Shown: positions 10,209 to 18,827 of the stretch, piece after piece
Layout: each line of letters opens with the position of its first letter
Numbering within the stretch: the stretch's first letter is position 1
NCBI RefSeq assembly: GCF_020179425.1
Contig: NZ_JAILYM010000001.1
Span: forward strand, 744,001 to 808,000
Reading direction: 5' to 3'
DNA from: Novosphingobium percolationis
Lineage (GTDB): Bacteria; Pseudomonadota; Alphaproteobacteria; Sphingomonadales; Sphingomonadaceae
DNA: 64,000 bases
The notes under the pieces: generated by a model
The model's input: only the letters and a program-made list of their open reading frames with translations
The model's database searches: none
Told to the model about the DNA's origin: nothing
Program-made: the position numbers and the translations under genes

Positions 10209-12097
10209 TCGTCGTTGACGAGTTGGTGCGCGCGCAAGGCGTGTTCGATCCGCGCCACCGCCTTCTTCGCCATCGCGCCAGAGGCCAGACCGCCAACCGC
10301 GCGCCATCCGAAATCCAGCACGGCCTTGAAGCCGCCCGGCGCCATCGCCTCGATCGAGCGGTCCGCCACGAGCCGGATGCGCCGCCTGATCGGCTTGCGC
10401 AGATCCCCCGCGTCGCACACGTTCACCGGCCAGTCCGGCCAGCGCGGGCTCGGCTCTTGCGCCGCCGTGCCATATAACGGGATGATCGCCCGCCCGCGCT
10501 CCGGGTCATCGTCGGGCAGTGCTTCGGGTTCCTCGGCAAAGAGCCACGACCGGACCGGGTTGCCGCTGGCATCGGGCGTCGTGACGGGAATTCGGAAGTA
10601 CTTCTGCAGGAACGACCGGCAGTTTTCACGGCCCAGCATGAAATCGTGGTGGCGATAGGCTTCGCACAGGAAGCCCGAAAAGCCGCCCAGTGCGCCACTC
10701 GCCAGCGCCGCGCCGCCGGTAAAATTGCCCGCATCGCGGTCGTTTGGAACCTTGTCCCGCCCGCTCGGGCTGATGATGAACCGGCTGGCGACCGAGCTGT
10801 CGAGCGCGAGGCGGATGTCCTCGGGATGGAAGCGCCCCTGGTTCTTCATGGCGGTGATCATGCCGCCCGCGAGCGAAAGCAGGGTTTCCTGTTCCGCGTC
10901 GGCGTAGGCATCGCGAGCGTCGTCAGCGAGGCGCTCCTTGACCAGCGGCGGATCGGGGAATGGATCGACCATGATCAGGGCGCGGCAGGCGGCCTCCGCA
11001 CCGCGCGGATTGCGCCCCAGGATGCCCGCCAGTTCGATCCGCGCCCATTCGAGCGGCTCGTTGTCGATCATGCCCCCGTCGGCCGAGGCATAACTGTAGG
11101 ACGCAGGTTTGCAGCGATCGTCCGCAAGGTGCTTCACGCTGCCGTCGATGCGGTAGGCCACCACCGGCGGCGGCGGATTTCCCGTGGCGGGCGAAATGCG
11201 CGCATGATCGGGAAAGAAGCTCGCCCTGTACAACGCGGACAGCGGCGCGATCGTGCGCGATCGCAGCGCCAGCGGGAACGATCCGGTGGCGAGCGCCGCA
11301 TTGCCCAGCAGCGTCCACGCAGGGTCGGCGGCGCTGGATTCGCAGGCGAGGTCCACTTCGTCGGGCCGCGCATCGGCCAGCCCGCGCAGTTTCACGCTGA
11401 AGCGCGCGATGTCGGCATGGCGCGTCATCGTGTAGCTTGCGCCCGGACTGCCATCGAACGCGAAGCTGTAGGGAACGCCGCGCAAATTGGTGACGGTGAA
11501 GCACAGCTTGAGCCGATCGGGCAGCCATGGGCGATCGACCGGAACATCGGCCGCGTCGGCGCGCTGCGGAAACGCCAGGATCTCGTCGCGCACCTTGTCC
11601 AGCACACTGCAATCGAGCAGCGAGCGCACCGGCGCGCGCGCGCCGGCAAGATCGGCCTCGCCCAGCAGCCAGCGCATGTCCACCTGCCGGACCCACGGGG
11701 CATAGAAGGGGTTCCGCTCGCCCAGCGCATCAGCGTCCGCCCGGCAGCGGATGGGCGCAAAGCGCCGCCGCGCCGCTGCCGCGACCATCGCCGCCGACAT
11801 GCCGCCCGCCGAAGCGCCACTGATCACGCGCACCAGCACCTTGTGTCGCGCGGCGGCGCCCGGCTCGCCCGCGGCGATGGCCCGCGAACGCTCGGCCTCG
11901 TAGGCGTCGAGCGCCTCGAACAGAAAATCGAGCACGCCACCGATATAAGCCCCCGCCGACACCGCGCCCGCCAGCACCAGACCGATCTCGAACGTGCGCG
12001 GTCCCTCGATCGGGTCCTCGGGCCAGAGCGGAGGGCCGTAGGCTTCGTCATAGTCGGCAATGTCGGGCGCGGCATGACCGGAGAAGGGATGTGACAA
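10205..12097 (-). CDS. Patatin-like phospholipase family protein
   Basis: Patatin-fold serine hydrolase features are visible: a glycine-rich LVLAGAVSAGAYIGGVL segment, the nucleophile motif GASAGG and the catalytic dyad aspartate in ADGGMIDNEP about 245 residues later. Such proteins hydrolyse acyl chains from phospholipids. The large C-terminal region (~290 residues) has no domain I can name. The start is uncertain. TTG 12097 has GGAG six bases upstream and gives 630 residues; GTG 12127 lacks a clear ribosome site; TTG 12211 lies in AT-rich DNA with atypical codons. No signal peptide is evident, so it may act in the cytoplasm or at the inner membrane. Confidence 0.8.
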   Translation of the reverse strand: MSHPFSGHAAPDIADYDEAYGPPLWPEDPIEGPRTFEIGLVLAGAVSAGAYIGGVLDFLFEALDAYEAERSRAIAAGEPGAAARHKVLVRVISGASAGGMSAAMVAAAARRRFAPIRCRADADALGERNPFYAPWVRQVDMRWLLGEADLAGARAPVRSLLDCSVLDKVRDEILAFPQRADAADVPVDRPWLPDRLKLCFTVTNLRGVPYSFAFDGSPGASYTMTRHADIARFSVKLRGLADARPDEVDLACESSAADPAWTLLGNAALATGSFPLALRSRTIAPLSALYRASFFPDHARISPATGNPPPPVVAYRIDGSVKHLADDRCKPASYSYASADGGMIDNEPLEWARIELAGILGRNPRGAEAACRALIMVDPFPDPPLVKERLADDARDAYADAEQETLLSLAGGMITAMKNQGRFHPEDIRLALDSSVASRFIISPSGRDKVPNDRDAGNFTGGAALASGALGGFSGFLCEAYRHHDFMLGRENCRSFLQKYFRIPVTTPDASGNPVRSWLFAEEPEALPDDDPERGRAIIPLYGTAAQEPSPRWPDWPVNVCDAGDLRKPIRRRIRLVADRSIEAMAPGGFKAVLDFGWRAVGGLASGAMAKKAVARIEHALRAHQLVNDD

Positions 12098-12340
12098 GAT
12101 CGACTCCAGGTATCGGCCATTGGCCACGATGTTGCGCGACGGCTTTGCCCGCTCACGCCTCCAGATCGATCCCGCTCCACCAAGAACGCCACAGGGTACA
12201 AATAAAAGCAAGTAAGACTTTGTACCAATTTGCGCTAAAGAGGCGCGAATTCTGCAAGCACAATGAACAAATTATTTTCCTACACAGCGTCACGCGATTA
12301 TCTGCAGAAGCGTTCATTCCCCTTGCCACCGAGGACGCCG

Positions 12341-12622
12341 ATGACCGCCAGCGCCGCTTCAACCCATTCCCGCCGCGCCGACGATCGCTTCGTCGCCCAC
12401 GCCCGCCCGACGTTCCTCTACGTCATGTATCTGCTGATCCTGTGGTCGATCCCGATGGGCCTGCTCGGCGCCGTCCGACCGCAAGCGGCGCAGGCGATGA
12501 TCGCCGCCATGGCCGCCTATTTTCGCGGATTGCCCGAGCCGCTCTATGCGCTCTTCGGCACGGGGTACGTCGGCTACACCGTCGCCCGGCAATGGGGAAA
12601 GATGCGCGGCGATGATGCCTGA
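12341..12622 (+). CDS. 3TM holin family protein (GTA-holin type), orphan
   Basis: This 93-residue protein contains HARPTFLYVMYLLILWSIP, AAMAAYFRGLPEPLYALFG and GTGYVGYTVARQWGKMRG. That pattern matches the small three-helix holins associated with gene transfer agent release in alphaproteobacteria. At least one clear membrane helix and two shorter hydrophobic stretches are visible. ATG 12341 is preceded by GAGG with six bases between; the ATG at 12263 would add an AT-rich, poorly coding leader. No endolysin or capsid gene is adjacent in this window, so it is an orphan. It may act with a GTA cluster elsewhere or have been recruited to another envelope role. Confidence 0.72.
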   Translation: MTASAASTHSRRADDRFVAHARPTFLYVMYLLILWSIPMGLLGAVRPQAAQAMIAAMAAYFRGLPEPLYALFGTGYVGYTVARQWGKMRGDDA

Positions 12623-12682
12623 TCGGAGGCTGCGAGGTCTGGTTAGTTTCAGGTAACTTTTCCCTGCTAGACCGACGTAGTG

Positions 12683-13054
12683 ATGGAACGCCAACCGCTC
12701 GCCCTTCCTGCCGCCTTCCGCCCGCGCCTTCTGGTCGCCGCGCTGGCGCTGGCGCTTGCCGGTTGCGGCGCAGCCCCCCAGCCCGATCGCGTCGCCGCGC
12801 TGGAAGAACGCCTCGCTTCGGTGGAAAAGCGCGCCGAAGCTGCAGAAAAGCGCGCGCGCAATGCCGAGGACATTGCCCGGCACGCCGCTCCCAACCCCTA
12901 CGTCAGCAACGATGCCTTTCCGCAGCTCGATCCCGACGTGAACCAGGTCACCGATCCCAGCACCGAGGATCCCCAGTTCCAGAACGGCCCGCAGGCAGAC
13001 AACGGCAACGCGCCGCCGCCGCCACCCTCGCCCGTCATCCCCAACAGCGGCTGA
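12683..13054 (+). CDS. Small predicted lipoprotein with short coiled coil
   Basis: The product of about 123 residues has a lipoprotein signal ending LALAGC, so the Cys would be lipidated. A short charged heptad-like helix follows (EERLASVEKRAEAAEKRARN), then a Pro/Asn/Asp-rich, probably disordered tail ending in PPPPPSPVIPNSG. I recognise no named family. Size and layout recall small envelope lipoproteins that oligomerise through a coiled coil. The GTG at 12680 directly before the ATG is an equivalent start. Confidence 0.7.
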   Translation: MERQPLALPAAFRPRLLVAALALALAGCGAAPQPDRVAALEERLASVEKRAEAAEKRARNAEDIARHAAPNPYVSNDAFPQLDPDVNQVTDPSTEDPQFQNGPQADNGNAPPPPPSPVIPNSG

Positions 13055-13129
13055 ACCCAGCGCCGCAGCCTTGCGCGCTTCGCGCCACAGTGCGAATAGG
13101 CGCAACAGATTTTGCTGCCGGGGGTGTCC

Positions 13130-13564
13130 GTGTCCGAAACCGTCTATGTCCTCAACGGACCCAACCTCAACCTGCTGGGCCTGCGCGAGCCTGAAATCTA
13201 TGGCACGCAGACGCTAGACGATATCGCCGGCATGCTTGAGGATCGTGCGCTCGAACTGGGGCTGGAGATCGATCTGCGCCAGTCGAACCACGAAGGCCAC
13301 CTTGTCGACTGGCTTCACGAAGCGCAGGCAGTGGGCGCCAGGGCGGTGCTGCTCAATGCAGGCGCCTTCACCCACACCTCGGTCGCGTTGCACGATGCGA
13401 TCAAGTCGATCCGCACGCCGGTCATCGAAGTCCACCTTTCGAACCCGCACACGCGCGAGGCCTTCCGCCACAAGTCCTATGTCGGCATGGCGGCCAAGGG
13501 CACGATCTGCGGGTTCGGCGCGAACAGCTACCTTGTCGCGCTGGATGCCGTAACGCGGCTTTGA
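13130..13564 (+). CDS. aroQ: 3-dehydroquinate dehydratase, type II
   Basis: The 144-residue protein matches type II dehydroquinases. NGPNLNLLGLREPEIYG carries the catalytic Tyr and Arg lid region, LRQSNHEGHLVDWLH follows, and VHLSNPHTREAFRHKS has the catalytic His. It converts 3-dehydroquinate to 3-dehydroshikimate in the shikimate pathway and forms dodecamers. The start is a non-ATG codon: GTG 13130 is preferred after a GGGGG tract, with GTG 13124 and TTG 13112 as alternatives. accB and accC follow on the same strand, a common order in this group. Confidence 0.93.
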   Translation: MSETVYVLNGPNLNLLGLREPEIYGTQTLDDIAGMLEDRALELGLEIDLRQSNHEGHLVDWLHEAQAVGARAVLLNAGAFTHTSVALHDAIKSIRTPVIEVHLSNPHTREAFRHKSYVGMAAKGTICGFGANSYLVALDAVTRL

Positions 13565-13675
13565 GCGGCACAGACGCCGGTTTTCCACCACACGCACCCG
13601 CAAAGCCTTGCCAGCGCGCGCACAGGCGGGCATGGGCCGCTGCTTGAACCCATCAAACCCGCGCGAGGATAACGA

Positions 13676-14161
13676 ATGACGCAGGATCGCGGCGCGAAGA
13701 GCGAAGGAATGGCCATCGACAGCGCGCTGGTGCGCGAACTGGCCGAGCTGCTGGCCGATACCGGCCTTTCGGAAATCGAGGTCGAGGATGGCACGCGCAA
13801 GATCCGCGTCGCCCGTACGCTGACCGCCGCCGCGCCGGTCGCCTATGCGGCCCCTGCCGCCGCGCCCGCCCCGGTGGCCGCCGCGCCCGCCGCTGCCGCG
13901 CCCGAAGCCGCTCCGGCGGCGGACCACGCCAACGCGATCAAGTCGCCGATGGTCGGCACGGCCTATCTCGCGGCCAATCCCGAAGCGGCGAACTTCGTCG
14001 CGGTGGGCCAGGCGGTGAAGGCGGGCGACACACTGCTGATCATCGAGGCGATGAAGGTGATGAACGCCATCACCGCGCCCGCCTCGGGCACGGTCAAGGC
14101 GATCCTCGTCGAAAACGCGCAGCCGGTCGAATTCGACCAGCCGCTGGTCGTGATCGCGTAA
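13676..14161 (+). CDS. accB: Biotin carboxyl carrier protein of acetyl-CoA carboxylase
   Basis: This 161-residue BCCP has a conserved N-terminal helix region ([20 protein letters not shown]), an Ala/Pro-rich mobile linker at ~51-83 and a biotinyl domain with the EAMKVMN motif, Lys127 being the biotin attachment site. It carries carboxybiotin between AccC and the AccAD carboxyltransferase in fatty-acid synthesis. The ATG at 13676 has GAGG upstream; a second in-frame ATG at 13709 is possible. It lies 11 nt before accC. Confidence 0.95.
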   Translation: MTQDRGAKSEGMAIDSALVRELAELLADTGLSEIEVEDGTRKIRVARTLTAAAPVAYAAPAAAPAPVAAAPAAAAPEAAPAADHANAIKSPMVGTAYLAANPEAANFVAVGQAVKAGDTLLIIEAMKVMNAITAPASGTVKAILVENAQPVEFDQPLVVIA

Positions 14162-14171
14162 GGCCGCCCAC

Positions 14172-15518
14172 ATGGCCATCAAGCGCCTGCTGATCGCCAA
14201 CCGCGGCGAAATCGCGCTGCGCATCCACCGCGCCGCGCACGAGATGGGCATCGAGACGGTGGCGGTGCACTCCACCGCCGATGCCGATGCCATGCACGTG
14301 CGGCTGGCCAACCAGGCGGTCTGCATCGGCCCGCCCGCGGCCAAGGACAGCTACCTCAACGTCGCCGCGATCATCTCGGCAGCCGAGATCACCGGCGCGG
14401 ATGCGATCCACCCCGGCTACGGCTTCCTGTCCGAAAATGCCAAGTTCGCCGAGATCGTCGAGGCGCACGGGCTGATCTGGATCGGCCCCAAGCCCGAACA
14501 CATTCGCACCATGGGCGACAAGATCGAGGCCAAGCGCACCGCCGGCGCACTCGGGCTGCCGCTGGTGCCGGGCTCGGACGGCGCGGTGTCGGACATCACC
14601 GAAGCCAAGGCGATTGCCGAGGCCGCCGGTTATCCGGTGATCATCAAGGCGGCATCGGGCGGCGGCGGGCGCGGCATGAAGGTGTGCAACGGCCCCGAAG
14701 AGCTTGAAACGCTGATCCAGCAGGCCGGCAGCGAAGCCAAGGCCGCGTTCGGCGACGCCACGGTCTATATCGAAAAGTACCTCGGCAACCCGCGCCACAT
14801 CGAATTCCAGATCTTCGGCGACGGCAATGGCAACGCCATTCACCTGGGCGAGCGCGACTGTTCGTTGCAGCGCCGCCACCAGAAGGTTCTGGAAGAAGCC
14901 CCCTCGCCTGTCATTTCCAGCGAAGAGCGCGACCGCATGGGCGGCATCGTGGCCAAGGCCATGGCCGACATGGGCTATCGCGGCGCGGGCACGATCGAGT
15001 TCCTGTGGGAAAACGGCGAGTTCTACTTCATCGAGATGAACACCCGCCTGCAGGTGGAACATCCCGTCACCGAAGCGATCACCGGCGTCGACCTCGTGCG
15101 CGAACAGATCCGCATCGCCGATGGCAAGCAGCTTTCGGTCAAGCAGGACGAGATCGAGTTCAAGGGCCACGCGATCGAATGCCGCATCAACGCGGAAGAT
15201 CCCTTCACCTTCGCGCCCTCGCCGGGTCTGGTGAAGAGCTATCACGCGGCGGGCGGGATGCACGTGCGCGTCGATTCCGGCCTTTACGCGGGCTACAAGA
15301 TCCCGCCGTACTATGACTCGATGATCGCCAAGCTGATCGTCTATGGCCGCACCCGCGAAGGCTGCATCATGCGCCTGAAGCGCGCGCTGGAAGAAATGGT
15401 GATCGACGGCGTCAAGACCTCGATCCCGCTGCACCAGCGCCTGCTGACCGACCCGACGTTCCTGGATGGCGGCTACACCATCAAGTATCTGGAAGAATGG
15501 CTGGCGAAGGACGCCTGA
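14172..15518 (+). CDS. accC: Biotin carboxylase subunit of acetyl-CoA carboxylase
   Basis: The 448-residue length is normal for AccC. Visible motifs are [13 protein letters not shown] at the N-terminus, the ATP-grasp glycine loop [22 protein letters not shown], and [20 protein letters not shown] at the metal/bicarbonate site. It carboxylates biotin on AccB using ATP and bicarbonate. It is the final gene of the aroQ-accB-accC run and is followed 22 nt later by a strong terminator. Confidence 0.96.
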   Translation: MAIKRLLIANRGEIALRIHRAAHEMGIETVAVHSTADADAMHVRLANQAVCIGPPAAKDSYLNVAAIISAAEITGADAIHPGYGFLSENAKFAEIVEAHGLIWIGPKPEHIRTMGDKIEAKRTAGALGLPLVPGSDGAVSDITEAKAIAEAAGYPVIIKAASGGGGRGMKVCNGPEELETLIQQAGSEAKAAFGDATVYIEKYLGNPRHIEFQIFGDGNGNAIHLGERDCSLQRRHQKVLEEAPSPVISSEERDRMGGIVAKAMADMGYRGAGTIEFLWENGEFYFIEMNTRLQVEHPVTEAITGVDLVREQIRIADGKQLSVKQDEIEFKGHAIECRINAEDPFTFAPSPGLVKSYHAAGGMHVRVDSGLYAGYKIPPYYDSMIAKLIVYGRTREGCIMRLKRALEEMVIDGVKTSIPLHQRLLTDPTFLDGGYTIKYLEEWLAKDA

Positions 15519-15540
15519 TCCCGCGCCAGATCGACGGTTT

Positions 15541-15573
15541 CGAAAAAGCCCCTGCTTCGGCGGGGGCTTTTTT
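15541..15573 (+). terminator. Rho-independent terminator after accC
   Basis: AAAGCCCCTGC and GCGGGGGCTTT pair around a TTCG tetraloop, with one G-T wobble, and run into a T6 tract. A matching A run lies on the 5' side, so it may also stop the opposing DedA transcript. Confidence 0.88.
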
Positions 15574-15583
15574 GTTGCTGCGC

Positions 15584-16213
15584 TCAATCCCCGCGCGGCT
15601 TCCAGCGCACCACGCGCCACGCATAGACCAGCGCCAGCAGCACCATCCCCACCGCCGCGACCGGGCCGGTCAGCTTTTCCAGCGCGCCGACGTTGCGGCC
15701 AAGGTGCCAGCCTGCCCACACCAGCACCGCGTTCCAAATCGTCGCGCCCGCCAGCGTGAACAGCAGGAACCGCGCGTGGCCCATCTGCGCAAGGCCTGCG
15801 GGCAGCGAGATCATCGTGCGCATGAACGGGGAAAAGCGCATGCCGAACACCACCCACTGGCCGTGCTTCTGGAAGAACACGACGAGTTTCGCCACGTCTT
15901 CCCAATCCATCGTCAGCCACCGACCGAAGCGATCGACGAACGGTTTCAGGCGCTGGTAGCCGAGCGCACGGCCCAGCAGAAACCACGCGTAGTTGCCCAG
16001 CGTCGACCCAAGCGTGCCCGCCACCATCAGCGGCACGATCTCCATCCGGCCGTGCGCCACGGCGATGCCGCCCACCCCCATGATCACCTCTGACGGGATC
16101 GGCGGGAAGAGGTTTTCCAGCACCATCAGCAGCGCGATGCCCCAATAGCCGCCGCCTTCGATCAGGTGGAAGATCCAGTCGTTCATGAAGTGGGCAACGC
16201 CTTCCGGGGCCAT
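15584..16213 (-). CDS. DedA family membrane protein
   Basis: The 209-residue protein shows the DedA/SNARE-associated signature: VLENLFPPIPSEVIMGVGG near the first helix and FGMRFSPFMRTMISLPAGL with the conserved R/P residues of the re-entrant region. About five hydrophobic segments are visible. DedA proteins are inner-membrane lipid flippases or proton-linked carriers that support envelope homeostasis. ATG 16213 is used; ATG 16186 (MNDWIFHL) is an equally good start and gives 200 residues. Confidence 0.9.
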   Translation of the reverse strand: MAPEGVAHFMNDWIFHLIEGGGYWGIALLMVLENLFPPIPSEVIMGVGGIAVAHGRMEIVPLMVAGTLGSTLGNYAWFLLGRALGYQRLKPFVDRFGRWLTMDWEDVAKLVVFFQKHGQWVVFGMRFSPFMRTMISLPAGLAQMGHARFLLFTLAGATIWNAVLVWAGWHLGRNVGALEKLTGPVAAVGMVLLALVYAWRVVRWKPRGD

Positions 16214-16251
16214 CTTGATCCGAGCGGACAGGCGACACCGTTACCCCTCCG

Positions 16252-16341
16252 CCCGCCATGCGGGCTGCCCCCTCCCGTCGCAGGGGAGGATCAGCGCCCG
16301 AGTTCCGCCCTGCAAGGGGAGAGCCACCACCCGAAGGGTGG
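16252..16341. repeat. Cluster of three short GC palindromes
   Basis: The dedA-gshB gap contains GCCCGC-cat-GCGGGC (16252-16266), CCTCCC and GGGAGG arms at about 16271-16289, and CCACCC-gaa-GGGTGG (16327-16341). Consecutive palindromes of this kind resemble mosaic intergenic repeats of alphaproteobacteria. They may also act as a 3'-end structure for gshB, which reads leftward into them. Confidence 0.45.
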
Positions 16342-16355
16342 CGAAGAGGCGGCCC

Positions 16356-17303
16356 CTACACCCGCCCCTCGATCGCATCCCAGATCATGCCGGCGGTATC
16401 GGTGCCGTTGAACCGGTCGATGGCGACAATGCCCGTGGGCGACGTCACGTTGATCTCGGTCAGGTACTGGCCGCCGATCACGTCGATGCCGACGAAGATC
16501 AGTCCCAGCCGCTTCAGTTCCGGCCCCAGCGCGGCGCAGATTTCCTGCTCCTGCGGCGTCAGCTCGGTCTTTTCGGCATAGCCGCCGACGGCGAGGTTGG
16601 AACGGAATTCGCCCTCGCCCGGCTTGCGATTGATCGCGCCCGCCACTTCGCCATCGACCAGCACGATGCGCTTGTCGCCATTGGCGACTTCCGGAAGGAA
16701 GGCCTGGACCATGTGCGGTTCGGGCCAGGTCTGGTTGAACACCTCGAACAGAGCGCCCAGGTTTTCGCCTTCTTCCGAAACGCGGAAGATCGCCTTGCCG
16801 CCGTTGCCGTGGATCGGCTTGATCACGATGGCGCCGTGCTTCTTCTGGAACGCGCGCACTTCGTCGACCGAACGCGTCACCAGCGTCGGCGGCATGAACC
16901 GGCGATAGTCCAGCACCATCACCTTTTCGGGCGCATTGCGCACGCTGCGCGGGTTGTTGACCACCAGCGTCTCGCGCTCGATCCGTTCGAGCAGGTGCGT
17001 GGCAGTGATGTAGCCCATGTGGAACGGCGGGTCCTGCCGCATCAGCACCACGTCGATATCGCGGCCCAGATCCAGCCGCCGCTTCTCGCCCGCCTGAAAA
17101 TGATCGCCGACCACCCGCTGCACCGTCACCGGCGTGGCGTGTGCAATCAGCCGGTCATCCTCGTCGAGCGAAAGCGCGCCAACGTCGTAGTGGAACACCT
17201 CGTGCCCGCGCTCCTGCGCTGCAAGCATCAGCGCGAAGCTCGAATCCCCGCCGATATTGATCGACTGGAGAGGGTCCATCTGAACGGCGACACGCAAGGT
17301 CAT
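16356..17303 (-). CDS. gshB: Glutathione synthase
   Basis: The 315-residue ATP-grasp enzyme matches prokaryotic GshB. Landmarks are MDPLQSINIGGDSSFALM at the N-terminus, RQDPPFHMGYITATHLLE, KPIHGNGGKAIFRV in the ATP lid and EINVTSPTGI at the metal site near the C-terminus. It joins gamma-glutamylcysteine and glycine using ATP to form glutathione. A small secreted-peptide gene diverges from its start, and the gene reads toward the DedA gene. Confidence 0.95.
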   Translation of the reverse strand: MTLRVAVQMDPLQSINIGGDSSFALMLAAQERGHEVFHYDVGALSLDEDDRLIAHATPVTVQRVVGDHFQAGEKRRLDLGRDIDVVLMRQDPPFHMGYITATHLLERIERETLVVNNPRSVRNAPEKVMVLDYRRFMPPTLVTRSVDEVRAFQKKHGAIVIKPIHGNGGKAIFRVSEEGENLGALFEVFNQTWPEPHMVQAFLPEVANGDKRIVLVDGEVAGAINRKPGEGEFRSNLAVGGYAEKTELTPQEQEICAALGPELKRLGLIFVGIDVIGGQYLTEINVTSPTGIVAIDRFNGTDTAGMIWDAIEGRV

Positions 17304-17422
17304 GGGGCAAGTACCTCAGTCAAAACTCTGGTGGGGCCTTAAAGCCGATTTACCCCCGGTGCGACCATTTTCGCGGGCGAGCCGAACCGGCTTCATCTCC
17401 GCAAACGGAAAAGGGACCTTCC

Positions 17423-17584
17423 ATGCGCAAGATCATCACTGCCGCCGCTGCCGCTGCCACCGTGCTGGGCTGGAGCGCCGCCGCGCTCGCCAACCCCGAG
17501 CCGCACCCGACCGAACACCCCAAGGACGATCACGGCGGCGACCACAAGGACGGCGACCACAAGGACGAACATAAGCCCCACTAA
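17423..17584 (+). CDS. Tiny secreted His/Asp-rich peptide (53 residues)
   Basis: An ATG at 17423 follows AAAAGGGACC and opens a 53-codon frame ending in TAA at 17582-17584. Residues 1-23 form a good signal peptide ending AAALA. The mature ~30 residues are extremely polar, with seven His at 28, 32, 37, 41, 46, 50 and 53 and a repeated D-H-K-D pattern. Such a sequence could bind divalent metals or act as a periplasmic buffer or chaperone, but no family is recognised. It is divergent from gshB and convergent with yraN. A coding role is supported by the ribosome site and signal peptide, not by homology. Confidence 0.7.
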   Translation: MRKIITAAAAAATVLGWSAAALANPEPHPTEHPKDDHGGDHKDGDHKDEHKPH

Positions 17585-17594
17585 GGGCTGCAGG

Positions 17595-17957
17595 TCACGC
17601 GCCGGGTTGCCAGGCATTGGCGATCCGGCGCGGCCACGTTCCGGGCGCGATCAGGATCACGTCGATGCGGATATCATCGCCCACCTTGGCATAGCGCGCC
17701 GCCAGCACCTCGGCCGCGCGCGCCACGCGCCGCAGCCGGTGCGCATCGATGGCCAGATCGAGCGCCTGCGCCGTCCGGCGCCACTTCACTTCCACGAACG
17801 CGACCGTGCGCCCCTTGCGCGCCACCACGTCCACCTCGCCCGCGCCGACACGCTGCCTGCGCGCCAGAATGCGCCAGCCGGTGAGCCACAGATACCAGCA
17901 CGCCAGCGTTTCGCCGCGCCGCCCCTGCCGCTCGGCCTCGGCGCGCCTTCCGCTCAC
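17595..17957 (-). CDS. YraN family endonuclease-like protein (UPF0102)
   Basis: The 120-residue product has the YraN pattern: GRRGETLACWYLWLTGW, then GAGEVDVVARKGRTVAFVEVKWR, which holds the E-D-(E-V-K) residues of a Holliday-junction-resolvase-like PD-(D/E)XK fold. Its biochemical role in bacteria is not established. The GTG start at 17957 overlaps the rsmI stop by 4 nt, and the rsmI-yraN pairing is widespread. The open frame continues upstream inside rsmI but is not coding there. Confidence 0.88.
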   Translation of the reverse strand: MSGRRAEAERQGRRGETLACWYLWLTGWRILARRQRVGAGEVDVVARKGRTVAFVEVKWRRTAQALDLAIDAHRLRRVARAAEVLAARYAKVGDDIRIDVILIAPGTWPRRIANAWQPGA

Positions 17958-18787
17958 TTCAGTTCCATCGCCCGCGCATACAGCGTCTTGCGATCGAGCC
18001 CCAGCGCCTTGGCCACGCTGCCCGCCGCCTGCGATACGCTCATGTCCGCCAGCGCGGCGCGCAAGGCCGCATCGACATCGGCCTCTTCCGGCGCAGGCGG
18101 CGCGGGCGGTGGCCCGGCGAGCAGCACGATCTCGCCACGCGGCGGATGCGCGGTGTAGTGCGCTGCCAGATCCTCCGCCGTGCCGGTGCGGCATTCCTCG
18201 TGCAGCTTGGTCAGTTCGCGCGCGACGGCAATCTCGCGCCCCGGCATGATCTGCGCCATCGCGGTCAGGCTGTCGACCAGACGCGGTCCGGTTTCGTAGA
18301 ACACCAGCGTGGCCGGAACCGCCGCCAGTCCGGTCAGCGCATCGCCGCGCGCCTTGTCCTTCGATGGCAGGAATCCGGCGAACATGAAGCGATCCGTCGG
18401 CAGGCCCGCCAGCGTCAGCGCCACCACCAGCGCGCTCGGCCCCGGCAGGCTGGTGACCGGAATGCCGCGTTCGCGCGCGATCCGCACCAGCTTGTATCCG
18501 GGGTCGGAAATCAGCGGCGTGCCCGCGTCGGACACCAGCGCGACCGGCTTTTCGCACATTTCAGCGAGCAGCCTTTCGCGCGCTTCCTCGCTCGCGTGAT
18601 CGTCATAGCGCCGCATGGGGCGCTTGATCCCCAAATGATTCAACAACTTGCCCGTGACGCGCGTGTCCTCGCACGCTATCACGGCGCAGGCCGAGAGCAC
18701 CTCGGCGGCCCGCTTCGTCAGGTCGCCGAGATTGCCAATCGGCGTGGCGACAATGTAGAGCCCGGCTTGGAGCGGTGGCGTGTCCAT
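17954..18787 (-). CDS. rsmI: 16S rRNA (cytidine1402-2'-O)-methyltransferase
   Basis: The 277-residue protein has the RsmI signature LYIVATPIGNLGDLTKRA at the N-terminus, then ACEDTRVTGKLLNHLGI, VSDAGTPLISDPG and TSLPGPSALVVAL of the tetrapyrrole-methylase fold that binds SAM. It methylates the ribose of C1402 in the 30S decoding site. ATG 18787 was chosen; the frame runs further upstream into the divergent lipoprotein gene but lacks family similarity there. It is transcribed with yraN. Confidence 0.94.
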   Translation of the reverse strand: MDTPPLQAGLYIVATPIGNLGDLTKRAAEVLSACAVIACEDTRVTGKLLNHLGIKRPMRRYDDHASEEARERLLAEMCEKPVALVSDAGTPLISDPGYKLVRIARERGIPVTSLPGPSALVVALTLAGLPTDRFMFAGFLPSKDKARGDALTGLAAVPATLVFYETGPRLVDSLTAMAQIMPGREIAVARELTKLHEECRTGTAEDLAAHYTAHPPRGEIVLLAGPPPAPPAPEEADVDAALRAALADMSVSQAAGSVAKALGLDRKTLYARAMELK

Positions 18788-18827
18788 GCGCCTCCCAATG
18801 GACCGGGTCTCGGGGAGCGGCAAGACC

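Noticed and set aside
14094..16259. A 721-codon minus-strand frame
   Set aside because: It is antisense to accC over most of its length and overlaps the DedA gene in another frame; no protein family is visible.
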